In this document: in pieces, positions 1 to 8,745 of the stretch
Position numbering within the stretch: position 1 is the stretch's first letter
Layout: each line of letters starts with the position of its first letter
Assembly (NCBI GenBank): GCA_019090365.1
Contig: JAHRWC010000297.1
Location: 1-15,644 of the forward strand
Source: Flavobacteriaceae bacterium
GTDB taxonomy: Bacteria > Bacteroidota > Bacteroidia > Flavobacteriales > Flavobacteriaceae
DNA length: 15,644 bases
Direction of reading: 5' to 3'
Translations under genes and position numbers: made by a program
The notes under the pieces: model-generated
The model's database searches: none
The model's input: the letters and a program-made list of their open reading frames with translations, nothing else
Told to the model about the DNA's origin: nothing

Positions 1-1
1 A

Positions 2-913
2 TTGCCTGCTACTGTAGATATAGTAGATATCGCTGGTTTGGTTAAAGGTGCAAGTAAAGGTGAAGGGTTAGGGAATCAATTTCTAGGAAATATTCGGGAA
101 ACAGATGCTATCTTACATGTTTTGCGATGTTTTGATGATGATAATATAATCCATGTAGATGGTAGTATTGATCCTATTAGAGATAAAGAAACGATTGATA
201 TTGAACTTCAATTAAAAGATCTTGAGACTGCAGAGAAAAAACTTGAAAAAGTAAAGAGAGCATCGAGAACTGGTAATAAAGAAGCTCAAAAAGAAGAAGC
301 TGTTTTAATAAAAATAAAAGAAGGATTAGAAGCAAGTATTTCTGTTCGTGCTATAGATTTAACTGAAAGTGAAAGAGAAGAATTTGTTGCTCCTATTCAA
401 TTTATTACTGACAAACCTGTAATGTATGTTTGTAATGTTGATGAAGGCTCAGCAGTTTCAGGAAATGAATATGTTGAAAAAGTTAAAGAAGCAGTAGCTA
501 ATGAAAATGCTGAAGTACTTGTTTTAGCTGTAGGTACTGAAGCAGATATTAATGAATTAGAAGATTACGAAGAGCGTCAATTATTTTTAGAAGACCTCGG
601 TTTAGATGAACCAGGTTCAGCAAAACTAATTAGAAGTGCTTATAAATTATTAAATCTACAAACTTACTTTACAGCCGGAGTTAAGGAGGTTAGAGCCTGG
701 ACTATTCCTATAGGCGCTACAGCTCCTCAAGCAGCAGGTGTGATACATACTGACTTTGAAAAAGGGTTTATTAGAGCTGAAGTTATTAAATACGATGATT
801 ACGCTCAATTAGGAAGTGAAGCAAAAGTAAAAGAAGCTGGTAAACTTTCAGTTGAAGGTAAAGAGTATGTTGTAAGCGATGGTGATGTAATGCATTTTAG
901 GTTTAATGTGTAG
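2..913 (+). CDS. ychF: Redox/translation-associated GTPase-family ATPase YchF (OLA1 family), 5'-truncated
   Basis: This is the 3' part of an Obg-like P-loop ATPase gene; the reading frame is open to the left edge. The family binds ATP rather than GTP and associates with ribosomes in the cytoplasm. The visible 303 residues begin just before the G3 region (DIAGLV at residues 9-14, then GASKGEGLGN). NVDE at 145-148 sits at the G4 position that sets nucleotide preference. The middle part (about 65-125) has the charged helical character of the family's coiled-coil insert. A C-terminal TGS domain runs from about 220 to 303, ending in DGDVMHFRFNV. Full-length homologues are about 360 residues, so roughly 60 residues including the P-loop lie outside the window. 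The TTG at position 2 is an internal leucine codon, not a start. The next gene begins 3 nt after the stop. Confidence 0.96.
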   Translation: MPATVDIVDIAGLVKGASKGEGLGNQFLGNIRETDAILHVLRCFDDDNIIHVDGSIDPIRDKETIDIELQLKDLETAEKKLEKVKRASRTGNKEAQKEEAVLIKIKEGLEASISVRAIDLTESEREEFVAPIQFITDKPVMYVCNVDEGSAVSGNEYVEKVKEAVANENAEVLVLAVGTEADINELEDYEERQLFLEDLGLDEPGSAKLIRSAYKLLNLQTYFTAGVKEVRAWTIPIGATAPQAAGVIHTDFEKGFIRAEVIKYDDYAQLGSEAKVKEAGKLSVEGKEYVVSDGDVMHFRFNV

Positions 914-916
914 AGT

Positions 917-2335
917 ATGAATAGGCAAGAAAAATTAGTAATATTTATTATAATAACTTTTTTACTAATTGAGTTCTTGCTATTACATGATTTACCTTTC
1001 TTTTGGGATGCGATAAGTAAATCTAGTCGAGCAGATTGGATTTATACACATCAATTTTCGAGTTTAATTGTTCCTACTGATATAAACTCAGGACATCCGC
1101 CACTTTGGATAACTGGAATTGCATTATTCTGGACCTTTTTAGGAAAATCTATTTGGGCGGCAAGACTTTTGTTGCTATTAGTGAATTTTGGAGTTTTTTA
1201 CCAAATCTTTTTACTAGCAAAAAACAGTTTTAAAGGAAGATATTCAATTTTTCTTGTATTGCTAGTACTTTTAGAACCAACACTAATAGCACAATCTACA
1301 ATACTAAATAATGATATGTTATTGTTATTTTTTGTTTTACTAGGTATTAACTCACTATTTAAGAATAAACATTGGTTGTATGCTTTAGCATTAACAGGAA
1401 TGTTACTTACTAATTTAAGAGGGATTTATTGTTCTTTAGCATTGATCATAATTCATGTTTGGCTTTACAAAGCTCATTTATTGGATTATAATAAGAAAAT
1501 GTTGAAAAGCTATTTAATCAGTTTTTTAGTTTTATTAGGTTTTATACTGTATCAGTATTCAGAATTAGGTTGGTTTTTAATTTCAAAAAATGAAGGTTAT
1601 AGCGAACATAGAAAGGTTACTGAACTTGCTAGAATGGCAAAGAACTCAGCAGCAATTGTTAAAAACCTATTAGAATACGGAAGATTAATTGTTTGGATTC
1701 CATTAGTATTTTTAGCGTATCAATTTTTAAATAAAAAATATTTTCAAATTGAAAAACAAAGTTCAAGGCTTTTAATTTCACTTATTGTATTTTGTGTTGT
1801 ATTCTTTTTAGGGTTTGTACCTTTTAGTAATCCTATGGGCCCTCGCTACTTACTAATATGCTTTATTCTTGCCAATATTCTTTTTATTAATTTAATGTAC
1901 TTATTGGTAAAAAGTATTAGATTAAAAAGGATGTATTTTGCAATAATTATTATTGCTTTTATCACTGGTCATTTTTGGATTTACCCAGCAACAATTGCTC
2001 AAGGATGGGATTGTAGTTTAGCTTATCTTAATTATTTTGAACAAGAGAAAAAAATGCTTGAATTTATTGATAATCAGAAAATTTCAAGATCTTCAGTAGG
2101 CACAAATACTACGATTAACACAAGATGGTTATCTACTTTAAAAGATGAATTAAAAGAAGAGGCAAAGTTTGAAACATTAAGTTTAAATAAAAATGAGTTT
2201 GTTCTTTTTTCAAATATTGAAAACATTACAAGCGATGAAGATATTGTTGAACTTCGAACTAATTGGGTGGAAATCAAAAGTTATTCTCAATTAGGGGTTT
2301 TCATAACTTTATATAAAAATCCGAATCAACCATAA
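917..2335 (+). CDS. GT-C fold (GT39/ArnT-like) membrane glycosyltransferase
   Basis: This 472-residue protein is a polytopic membrane protein with about ten hydrophobic segments between residues 7 and 360 and a soluble C-terminal part from about 370 to 472. Features of lipid-phosphosugar-dependent GT-C glycosyltransferases are visible. An acidic residue (D31, in FFWD) follows the first membrane segment. GHPPLW (59-64) is typical of the GT39/ArnT group. NND (131-133) starts another membrane segment, and GPRYLL (308-313) lies in a late loop. The family moves a sugar from a polyprenyl carrier to a protein or lipid on the outer face of the cytoplasmic membrane. The substrate cannot be read from the sequence and no other glycan gene is in the window. 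It starts 3 nt after ychF and is probably cotranscribed with it. The fold is fairly sure; the acceptor is unknown. Confidence 0.75.
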   Translation: MNRQEKLVIFIIITFLLIEFLLLHDLPFFWDAISKSSRADWIYTHQFSSLIVPTDINSGHPPLWITGIALFWTFLGKSIWAARLLLLLVNFGVFYQIFLLAKNSFKGRYSIFLVLLVLLEPTLIAQSTILNNDMLLLFFVLLGINSLFKNKHWLYALALTGMLLTNLRGIYCSLALIIIHVWLYKAHLLDYNKKMLKSYLISFLVLLGFILYQYSELGWFLISKNEGYSEHRKVTELARMAKNSAAIVKNLLEYGRLIVWIPLVFLAYQFLNKKYFQIEKQSSRLLISLIVFCVVFFLGFVPFSNPMGPRYLLICFILANILFINLMYLLVKSIRLKRMYFAIIIIAFITGHFWIYPATIAQGWDCSLAYLNYFEQEKKMLEFIDNQKISRSSVGTNTTINTRWLSTLKDELKEEAKFETLSLNKNEFVLFSNIENITSDEDIVELRTNWVEIKSYSQLGVFITLYKNPNQP

Positions 2336-2449
2336 CTACAATTTATTTTTCAACAATTAGACCTTTTTTATTGTTAATTACTTTCCTTTTTTAAGGTTTC
2401 AAAATCTACTGTGAAGTCCTATATTAGCACGTCTACAGCAAAAATATTC

Positions 2450-4303
2450 ATGGCGAAACAAGATCAATATACAGAGGATAATATACGGTCTCTCGATTGG
2501 AAAGAACATATTCGTATGCGTCCTGGGATGTATATCGGAAAACTAGGAGATGGATCTTCACCAGATGATGGTATTTACATCCTGCTTAAAGAGGTGATAG
2601 ACAACAGTATAGATGAGTTTGTCATGGGAGCAGGGAAAACCATTGAAATTCGAATAAAGGATAAAGAAGTTAAAGTTCGAGATTACGGTCGTGGTATTCC
2701 TTTAGGTAAAGTTGTCGATGTAGTTTCAAAAATGAATACTGGAGGTAAGTACGATTCACGTGCTTTTAAAAAAGCTGTAGGATTAAATGGAGTTGGTACA
2801 AAAGCAGTAAATGCTTTATCTAGTTATTTTAAAGTTGAATCTGTTAGAGATAACAAATCTAAATATGCTGAATTTTCCACAGGTGAATTAACTTCTGATC
2901 CAGGAATTGAAGAATCTTCAAAAAGAAAAGGAACAAAAGTTAGCTTTATTCCCGATGAAACCATTTTTAAGAAATTTAAGTATCGTAATGAATATGTTAT
3001 TCGAATGCTTAAAAATTATGTGTATTTAAATCCAGGTCTAACGATCGATTTTAATGGAGAAAAATATTTTTCAGAAAATGGATTAAAAGACCTACTTGAA
3101 GAAAATATTGCTGAAGATGATATGATTTACCCAATCATTCATTTAAAAGGAGAAGATATAGAAATAGCTATAACACATAGCAGAACACAATACAGTGAAG
3201 AGTACCATTCGTTTGTAAATGGTCAACACACTACTCAAGGGGGAACACATCAAGCTGCTTTTCGAGAGAGTCTAGTTAAAACAATTCGAGAGTTTTATGG
3301 TAAAAATTATGAAGCAAGTGATATAAGAAAATCAATTGTTTCAGCAATAGCTATAAAAGTAATGGAACCTGTTTTTGAAAGTCAGACAAAAACAAAGCTT
3401 GGATCTACAGATATGGGTGGAGAATTACCTACAGTACGTAGTTATATTAATGATTTTATAAAAACATATCTAGATAATTTTCTTCATAAAAATCCTGATA
3501 CTGCTGAAAAAATGCAACGCAAGATCATGCAAGCTGAAAGAGAGCGAAAAGATCTTACAGGTATTAGGAAACTAGCAAGAGAACGCGCTAAGAAAGCCAA
3601 TTTACATAATAAGAAATTACGAGACTGTCGAGTTCATTTAGGCGATATGAAGAAAGAACGACGTCTGGAATCTACATTGTTTATTACTGAGGGTGATTCG
3701 GCAAGTGGTAGTATTACAAAAAGTAGAGATGTTAATACACAAGCAGTTTTTTCACTTCGTGGGAAACCCTTGAATAGTTATTCAATGAGTAAAAAAATTG
3801 TGTATGAAAATGAAGAATTTAATTTATTACAAGCAGCTTTAAATATTGAAGAGGGATTAGAAGATTTACGCTATAATAACATTGTAATTGCAACAGATGC
3901 CGATGTCGATGGAATGCATATACGTTTATTATTACTTACTTTTTTCCTTCAGTTTTTTCCTGAATTAATTAAAGAAGGTCACATATTTATATTAGAAACT
4001 CCATTGTTTAGAGTCAGAAATAAAAAGGAAACTATTTATTGTTATTCAGATGAAGAAAAAAAGGATGCTATTGAAAAGTTAAAACCTAAACCTGAAATTA
4101 CTCGATTTAAAGGTTTGGGTGAAATATCTCCAGATGAATTTAAACACTTTATTGGGAATGATATTCGTTTAGATCCTGTAATGCTTGATAAAGCAATGAG
4201 TATAGAAGAATTGCTTTCCTTTTATATGGGTAAAAATACACCTAATAGACAGGAATTTATTATTAATAATCTGAAAGTAGAATTAGATAAAGTAGAAGAC
4301 TAA
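2450..4303 (+). CDS. parE: DNA topoisomerase IV subunit B
   Basis: This is the ATPase subunit of a type IIA topoisomerase. The chosen ATG gives 617 residues starting [10 protein letters not shown]. The frame extends to a GTG at 2411, but those 13 residues have no family counterpart that I know. GHKL ATPase motifs are E48 and N52 in the EVIDNSID motif, DYGRG (78-82) and GLNGVG (111-116). The QTK loop is at 312-314. The TOPRIM domain has EGDSASG (414-420) and DADVDG (483-488), the acidic residues that hold Mg2+. RFKGLGE (552-558) is near the C-terminus. There is no large TOPRIM insert of the kind found in E. coli GyrB. parC follows after 17 nt, so the two are probably cotranscribed. No TAnnTTTG box was found in the 114 nt upstream. 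Confidence 0.95.
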   Translation: MAKQDQYTEDNIRSLDWKEHIRMRPGMYIGKLGDGSSPDDGIYILLKEVIDNSIDEFVMGAGKTIEIRIKDKEVKVRDYGRGIPLGKVVDVVSKMNTGGKYDSRAFKKAVGLNGVGTKAVNALSSYFKVESVRDNKSKYAEFSTGELTSDPGIEESSKRKGTKVSFIPDETIFKKFKYRNEYVIRMLKNYVYLNPGLTIDFNGEKYFSENGLKDLLEENIAEDDMIYPIIHLKGEDIEIAITHSRTQYSEEYHSFVNGQHTTQGGTHQAAFRESLVKTIREFYGKNYEASDIRKSIVSAIAIKVMEPVFESQTKTKLGSTDMGGELPTVRSYINDFIKTYLDNFLHKNPDTAEKMQRKIMQAERERKDLTGIRKLARERAKKANLHNKKLRDCRVHLGDMKKERRLESTLFITEGDSASGSITKSRDVNTQAVFSLRGKPLNSYSMSKKIVYENEEFNLLQAALNIEEGLEDLRYNNIVIATDADVDGMHIRLLLLTFFLQFFPELIKEGHIFILETPLFRVRNKKETIYCYSDEEKKDAIEKLKPKPEITRFKGLGEISPDEFKHFIGNDIRLDPVMLDKAMSIEELLSFYMGKNTPNRQEFIINNLKVELDKVED

Positions 4304-4320
4304 AATAGTACAATAGATAC

Positions 4321-7017
4321 ATGAGTGAGGAAATTGAACATAATGATGAAGAGTTAACTCCAGATCCAGAAATGCAAATGGATGAAGGAGACCTTTCAGG
4401 GGAAACTACTACGAAAGTTACAGGAATGTACAAGGAATGGTTTTTAGACTATGCTTCGTATGTTATATTAGAACGTGCTGTACCTGCAATAGAAGATGGT
4501 TTTAAGCCTGTGCAGCGTCGTATTATGCAGTCTCTTAAGGATTTGGATGATGGCCGTTATAACAAAGTAGCAAATATAGTTGGACATACCATGCAATACC
4601 ATCCTCATGGAGATGCAAGTATTGCTGATGCCATGGTGCAAATTGGTCAAAAAGATATTCTAATAGATACACAAGGTAACTGGGGAAATGTATTAACAGG
4701 AGATAGAGCTGCTGCTGCTCGTTATATTGAAGCACGACTTTCTAAATTTGCTTTAGATGTAGTTTTTAATCCAAAAATAACTGGATGGCAGTCTTCCTAT
4801 GATGGAAGAAGAAAAGAACCTATCAATCTTCCTGTAATGTTTCCAATGTTATTGGCACAAGGTGCAGAAGGAATTGCTGTAGGACTTTCAACTAAAGTAT
4901 TGCCGCATAATTTTATTGAGCTCATAGATGCTTCAATAAAGCATTTACAGGGAAAGCGTTTTCAAATATTTCCAGACTTCCCAACCGGTGGTATTGCAGA
5001 TTTTACCAACTATAATGATGGTTTAAGAGGAGGAAAGGTACGAACTCGTGCTAGAATTAATAATGGTGGAAAAAACTTATTAGTAATTACTGAAATTCCC
5101 TTCGGAACAACCACTTCGTCATTAATAGATTCTATTTTAAAGGCGAACGAAAAGGGTAAGATTAAGATAAAAAAGATTGAGGACAATACTGCGGCTGATG
5201 TTGAAATATTAGTTCATTTGCCAAATGGTATTTCTCCGGATAAAACAATAGATGCCTTATTTGCATTTACTAAATGTGAAACTCCAATTTCACCATTAGG
5301 TTGTGTTATTGAAGATAATAAACCGCTTTTTGTAGGAGTTACTGAAATGCTTCGACGTTCCACAGATAGAACAGTTGAGTTATTAAAAAGCGAATTGGAG
5401 ATTCAATTAAATGAATTGCAATCACAATGGCATTTTGCTTCCTTAGAACGTATTTTTATTGAAAATAGAATTTACCGAGAAATTGAAGAAGAGGAAACGT
5501 GGGAAGGTGTTATTAAAGCGATTGATGAAGGTTTAAAACCTCATATTAAACATTTGAAACGCCCTGTAATTGAGGATGATATTGTTCGGTTAACAGAAAT
5601 TCGAATTAAACGTATATCAAAATTTGATATTGATAAAGCTCAACAAAAAATTGATGCATTAGAAGATCGTATTGCTGAGGTTAAACATCATTTAGCAAAT
5701 CTTATTGAATATGCAATAGATTATTTTAAACGCCTTAAAAAGGAATACGGAAAAGGAAGAGAGCGTAAAACTGAAATTCGAATCTTTGACGACATTGAAG
5801 CTACTAAGGTTGTAATTAGAAATACAAAGCTTTATGTAAATAGGGAAGAAGGATTTATAGGCACAAGTTTACGTCGAGACGAGTATGTGACTGACTGTAG
5901 TGATATTGATGATATAATTGTATTTACTGCCGAAGGAAAAATGATGGTCACAAAAGTAGGGTCAAAAACCTTTATTGGTAAAGGAATTATTCATGTAGCT
6001 GTATTTAAGAAAAAGGATAAACGAACTATTTATAATTTAATTTATAAAGATGGTGTTAGAGGAGCAACTTATGTAAAACGATTTGCGGTAACTTCAATAA
6101 CTCGTGATAAGGAATATGACCTCACCAAAGGAACCAAAGGCAGTAAAGCACTTTATTTTACTGCAAATCCTAATGGTGAAGCTGAATTGGTTACTATATT
6201 ATTGAGGCAATCAGGAAGTATTAAAAAACTAAAATTTGATCTTGATTTTGCTGATATGCTTGTAAAAGGTAGAGCCTCAAGAGGAAATATTGTTACTAAA
6301 TATGCTGTTAAACGAATTGAACTAAAAGAAAAAGGTCTTTCAACATTAAAACCTCGTAAAATTTGGTTTGATGAAACAGTTCAACGATTGAATGTAGATG
6401 ATAGAGGAGAGCTTTTAGGTGAGTTTACTAGTGAGGATAGATTATTGATTATTAATCAGAAAGGTGTAGTGAAAACTGTAATTCCTGAAATCACGCTGCG
6501 TTTTGATGATGATATGATTGTACTTGAGAAATGGGACTCAAAAAAACCAGTATCTGCAATATATTGGGAAGGAGACAAAGAGCTTTTTTATATTAAACGT
6601 TTTTTAATTGATAATCCAGATCGAGAAGAATTGATTATTTCTGATCATCCAAAATCATATTTAGAAAAGATCTTTACGGACTATCGACCTATGGCAGAGC
6701 TTGTTTTTGCTAAGAAAAGAGGAAAAGATCGTCAGGAAAATATTGAGATTAATTTAGAAGAATTTATTTCAATTAAAGGTATTTCTGCATTAGGGAATCA
6801 ACTTACAAAGGATAAGGTGTTAGAAATAAACACTTTAGAGTCACTTCCGTATGAAGCACCTGAAGTAATACCAACTGAAGAAATTGATGTAGTAGATGAG
6901 GAAACAATTTCTTCAGAAAAAGATGTGAATCCTTCAGAAGAAAAACCTAATTCGAAAGATTCAGGTAATGGAGAAGATCCTATTTCAGATGATGAAGGTC
7001 AAACACTATTGTTTTAA
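4321..7017 (+). CDS. parC: DNA topoisomerase IV subunit A
   Basis: This is the DNA breakage-rejoining subunit that pairs with ParE to unlink daughter chromosomes; 898 residues. The N-terminal winged-helix domain holds the catalytic pair R134-Y135 in the AAARYIEARL motif. The quinolone-pocket motif HPHGDASIAD spans 94-103, with alanine (A99) where E. coli GyrA has S83, and D103 at the D87 position. A long tower and coiled-coil region runs to about residue 490. A C-terminal beta-pinwheel domain follows, from about 500 to 830. I see no canonical GyrA box (QRRGGKG); the nearest segment is KGRASRGN. That argues for topoisomerase IV over gyrase. The last 50 or so residues form an acidic, low-complexity tail ending in GQTLLF. 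mscL starts 10 nt after the stop. Confidence 0.94.
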   Translation: MSEEIEHNDEELTPDPEMQMDEGDLSGETTTKVTGMYKEWFLDYASYVILERAVPAIEDGFKPVQRRIMQSLKDLDDGRYNKVANIVGHTMQYHPHGDASIADAMVQIGQKDILIDTQGNWGNVLTGDRAAAARYIEARLSKFALDVVFNPKITGWQSSYDGRRKEPINLPVMFPMLLAQGAEGIAVGLSTKVLPHNFIELIDASIKHLQGKRFQIFPDFPTGGIADFTNYNDGLRGGKVRTRARINNGGKNLLVITEIPFGTTTSSLIDSILKANEKGKIKIKKIEDNTAADVEILVHLPNGISPDKTIDALFAFTKCETPISPLGCVIEDNKPLFVGVTEMLRRSTDRTVELLKSELEIQLNELQSQWHFASLERIFIENRIYREIEEEETWEGVIKAIDEGLKPHIKHLKRPVIEDDIVRLTEIRIKRISKFDIDKAQQKIDALEDRIAEVKHHLANLIEYAIDYFKRLKKEYGKGRERKTEIRIFDDIEATKVVIRNTKLYVNREEGFIGTSLRRDEYVTDCSDIDDIIVFTAEGKMMVTKVGSKTFIGKGIIHVAVFKKKDKRTIYNLIYKDGVRGATYVKRFAVTSITRDKEYDLTKGTKGSKALYFTANPNGEAELVTILLRQSGSIKKLKFDLDFADMLVKGRASRGNIVTKYAVKRIELKEKGLSTLKPRKIWFDETVQRLNVDDRGELLGEFTSEDRLLIINQKGVVKTVIPEITLRFDDDMIVLEKWDSKKPVSAIYWEGDKELFYIKRFLIDNPDREELIISDHPKSYLEKIFTDYRPMAELVFAKKRGKDRQENIEINLEEFISIKGISALGNQLTKDKVLEINTLESLPYEAPEVIPTEEIDVVDEETISSEKDVNPSEEKPNSKDSGNGEDPISDDEGQTLLF

Positions 7018-7027
7018 TTAAAATACT

Positions 7028-7459
7028 ATGAGAAAATTCTATCAAGAGTTCAAAGACTTTGCCCTTAAAGGGAATATGATAGATATGGCTATAGGTATTA
7101 TCATTGGTGTTGCTTTTAATAATGTGGTAAGTGTTTTAGTGAAAAAGGTCATTATGCCTCCGTTGACTATGGTTACGGATGGTATTACACTTGCAGATAA
7201 GAAATATATATTAAGAGAAGAAACTGAAGGAATTACAGAATTAGCCATTGGTTATGGCGAATTAATTGAAGTGTTAATTGATTTTCTTATAATTACCTTA
7301 ACTGTCTTTTTGGTTGTAAAGTTTATGAATCGTTTCCGAAGAAAAGCTGAAGATCCAAAAGATAAAGAAGTTGAAACACCTAAAAATATTGAATTGCTTT
7401 CTAATATTGAAAAGCTTTTAGAAGAGCAAAATAAACACCTGAAAAATAAAGATAATTAA
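7028..7459 (+). CDS. mscL: Large-conductance mechanosensitive channel MscL
   Basis: This is a 143-residue homopentameric channel of the cytoplasmic membrane that opens under membrane tension and releases solutes on hypo-osmotic shock. The N-terminal amphipathic helix (FYQEFKDFALKGN, 4-16) leads into TM1 at about 16-45, which has the small-residue pore lining IDMAIGIIIGVAF and ends IMPPL. A periplasmic loop spans about 46-76. TM2 is at about 77-102 (ELIEVLIDFLIITLTVF) and is followed by the basic MNRFRRK. The C-terminus (about 119-140) is a charged cytoplasmic helix. Length and motif order are those of the family. It begins 10 nt after parC and is probably in the same transcript. Its stop codon overlaps that of the convergent trmL within a shared TTAA. 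Confidence 0.96.
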   Translation: MRKFYQEFKDFALKGNMIDMAIGIIIGVAFNNVVSVLVKKVIMPPLTMVTDGITLADKKYILREETEGITELAIGYGELIEVLIDFLIITLTVFLVVKFMNRFRRKAEDPKDKEVETPKNIELLSNIEKLLEEQNKHLKNKDN

Positions 7460-7911
7460 TAGTTTAAAGCTCTTAAACCTTCATAAACAACCACGCCAAC
7501 TGCATTAGCTAAATTTAAACTTCGTACATGTTCACTATGAATAGGGATGTGAAACGTCTTCTCTGTGTTTTTAGACAGAAGCTCTTTTGGCAATCCAACA
7601 GATTCTTTCCCAAATATTAAAAACTGATTTTCTTGAAAATCAATTTTAGTATAATTCTGCTCTCCATGACTTGATAAATACACCATGTCTGCTCCTTCAT
7701 TTTTAGAATAAAACTCTGCTAAATTTTCATAGATGAAAACTGAAAGGTGCTGCCAATAATCAAGACCAGCTCTTTTTAAACGGCTGTCGTTTATTTCAAA
7801 CCCAAATGGTTTTACCAAATGTAGATTTGATCCAGTTGCAAGGCTTAAACGCCCTATGTTACCAGTATTATTAGGTATTTCAGGTTCAATTAATACGATA
7901 TTATATCCCAA
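7456..7911 (-). CDS. trmL: tRNA (cytidine(34)-2'-O)-methyltransferase TrmL (SPOUT family)
   Basis: This SPOUT (alpha/beta-knot) methyltransferase uses S-adenosylmethionine to methylate the ribose of wobble nucleotide 34 in some leucine tRNAs. Counted from the TTG at 7911, it has 151 residues. They include IEPEIPNNTGNIGR near the N-terminus, GLDYW about residue 50, FGKESVGLP in the cofactor knot, and SLNLANAVGVVVYE near the C-terminus. I prefer TTG 7911 because homologues begin one to three residues before NIVLIEPEIP, and this codon lies 1 nt after the stop of the upstream gene. The only in-frame ATG (7956) would add 15 residues without family counterpart and overlap the upstream gene by 44 nt. 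It remains the alternative. It is the last gene of a three-gene operon and converges on mscL. Confidence 0.92.
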   Translation of the reverse strand: MGYNIVLIEPEIPNNTGNIGRLSLATGSNLHLVKPFGFEINDSRLKRAGLDYWQHLSVFIYENLAEFYSKNEGADMVYLSSHGEQNYTKIDFQENQFLIFGKESVGLPKELLSKNTEKTFHIPIHSEHVRSLNLANAVGVVVYEGLRALNY

Positions 7912-7912
7912 T

Positions 7913-8284
7913 CTATTTAATTTTTTTAGCAGTTCCTCTTTGCTTATTCGTATCACCGACTATGTTATATTCAAAAATATAGCTATCGTCTTCTGTAGTA
8001 AGTATTTTCATGTGTATGGCATGATTTTCTGAAATGCTTTTCGGATTAATTTTTTTCACGATATATTCACAATCATTAATCCATCGAATAGATGAAGTAT
8101 CAGATTTCCCCTTAAAAAAGTCTATTTCTATAGAATCATTTCGAGTAAATGTTGTTTTAAGTACTTCAGTTCCCACTAAAGCTTCAAATTCAAATGTGCC
8201 ATTTTTAAAATGCTCACAATTTCTTTCAGGCTGATAACAACTAGTAAGTAGTATAGAAGTAAGTAGGGTGAAAATAATTCGCAT
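7913..8284 (-). CDS. Small conserved flavobacterial lipoprotein
   Basis: This 123-residue protein has a type II signal peptide: a short basic start (MRII), a hydrophobic stretch, and the lipobox LTSC with the lipidated cysteine at C16. No run of acidic residues follows the cysteine, so surface export is not predicted; periplasm-facing anchoring is the default inference. The mature part is polar and predicted largely beta, with recognisable segments NGTFEFEALVG, SSIRWINDCEYIVKKI and HMKILTTEDDSYIFEY. From memory, flavobacterial homologues are sometimes labelled 'DNA topoisomerase IV', but nothing here resembles a topoisomerase. The function is unknown. It lies 31 nt downstream of the XRE regulator gene and abuts trmL, in the same operon. 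An additional -7-like box lies just upstream. Confidence 0.85.
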   Translation of the reverse strand: MRIIFTLLTSILLTSCYQPERNCEHFKNGTFEFEALVGTEVLKTTFTRNDSIEIDFFKGKSDTSSIRWINDCEYIVKKINPKSISENHAIHMKILTTEDDSYIFEYNIVGDTNKQRGTAKKIK

Positions 8285-8298
8285 AGTACAATTTTATG

Positions 8299-8306
8299 CA
8301 AATTTA
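8299..8306 (-). promoter_or_regulatory. Putative -7 promoter element upstream of the lipoprotein gene
   Basis: On the minus strand this reads TAAATTTG, an exact match to the Bacteroidota TAnnTTTG element, in the 31-nt gap between the XRE stop and the lipoprotein start. No convincing TTG/TTTG -33 element is visible, and the leader would be very short. It could allow lipoprotein and trmL expression independently of the regulator gene. Confidence 0.35.
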
Positions 8307-8315
8307 ATGAATTGC

Positions 8316-8702
8316 TTAATTTTTATAAGCTTTAAAAGTGCCATCCTTGTAAAAAATAACAATTTTATCTATTTCTGAATCTGAAGTGTTTTTATCTAAA
8401 TTTATTGAAGCTACTATATTATTGTCTGTTTTTTCAGAAGGTTGTATTTCAGTTTCAACTTTACTTGATTTCAAATTCAATGGAAATGTACCTTTTCCAT
8501 TTAAAAGCCAATACAATTCTACTTCAGGAAAATTACTAAGAATCTTCATTACAAATTCTAAACTTGGTTTATTTCTACCAGATAGGAGGTGAGAAATTGT
8601 AGACCTATTTACAGCCATTTTTTCAGAAAAAGAAGTAGCAGATAAACCGTAATAATCGAGTATCGTTTGCAACCTTTTACTGAAATCTAGACTGTTTACC
8701 AT
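8316..8702 (-). CDS. XRE/Cro-type helix-turn-helix transcriptional regulator
   Basis: This 128-residue DNA-binding protein has an N-terminal HTH_XRE domain at about residues 6-66. The helix-turn-helix covers TSFSEKMAVNRSTISHLLSG, followed by NKPSLEFVMKILSNFPEVEL. A polar linker (about 76-100) leads to a short C-terminal segment, DKIVIFYKDGTFKAYKN, which may be a dimerisation strand. There is no peptidase domain of the LexA/CI type. It is the first gene of the operon with the lipoprotein and trmL, and is divergent from the M14 peptidase gene. Its own -7 box lies inside an operator-like dyad that recurs three more times before the peptidase gene. Autoregulation and control of the peptidase are therefore plausible inferences, not demonstrated. 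Confidence 0.88.
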   Translation of the reverse strand: MVNSLDFSKRLQTILDYYGLSATSFSEKMAVNRSTISHLLSGRNKPSLEFVMKILSNFPEVELYWLLNGKGTFPLNLKSSKVETEIQPSEKTDNNIVASINLDKNTSDSEIDKIVIFYKDGTFKAYKN

Positions 8703-8727
8703 TGTAATAAATTGTTTGAACTAATTG

Positions 8728-8745
8728 CTATTACAAATGTAACAT
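8728..8745. promoter_or_regulatory. Operator-like dyad A with the -7 box of the XRE gene
   Basis: The core TTAC-AAAT-GTAA (8731-8742) is a perfect 4-bp-arm dyad with a 4-bp spacer. On the minus strand it contains TACATTTG (8734-8741), an exact TAnnTTTG -7 element about 32 nt before the ATG of the XRE gene. A protein bound here would block that promoter. The match to the longer consensus (TTGTTTAC-N4-GTAAACAA) is partial. Confidence 0.5.

Noticed and set aside
2411..2449. GTG-initiated 13-residue extension of ParE
   Set aside because: The extension has no family counterpart, and the ATG at 2450 gives the normal MAxxxxYTED start.
2336..2449. Promoter for parE in the 114-nt gap
   Set aside because: No TAnnTTTG match was found. 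T-rich runs are present but not enough to call a site.
2411..7017. Reading parE-parC as gyrB-gyrA
   Set aside because: The A subunit lacks a canonical GyrA box and the B subunit lacks the gyrase-type TOPRIM insert. The adjacent pair fits topoisomerase IV better.
8034..8592. Open frames of 66-68 codons on the plus strand opposite the lipoprotein and XRE genes
   Set aside because: They are shadows of the conserved minus-strand genes and have no start context or similarity of their own.
8316..8702. XRE gene as a prophage repressor
   Set aside because: No phage or integrase gene is near, and the operon partners (lipoprotein, trmL) are ordinary chromosomal genes.
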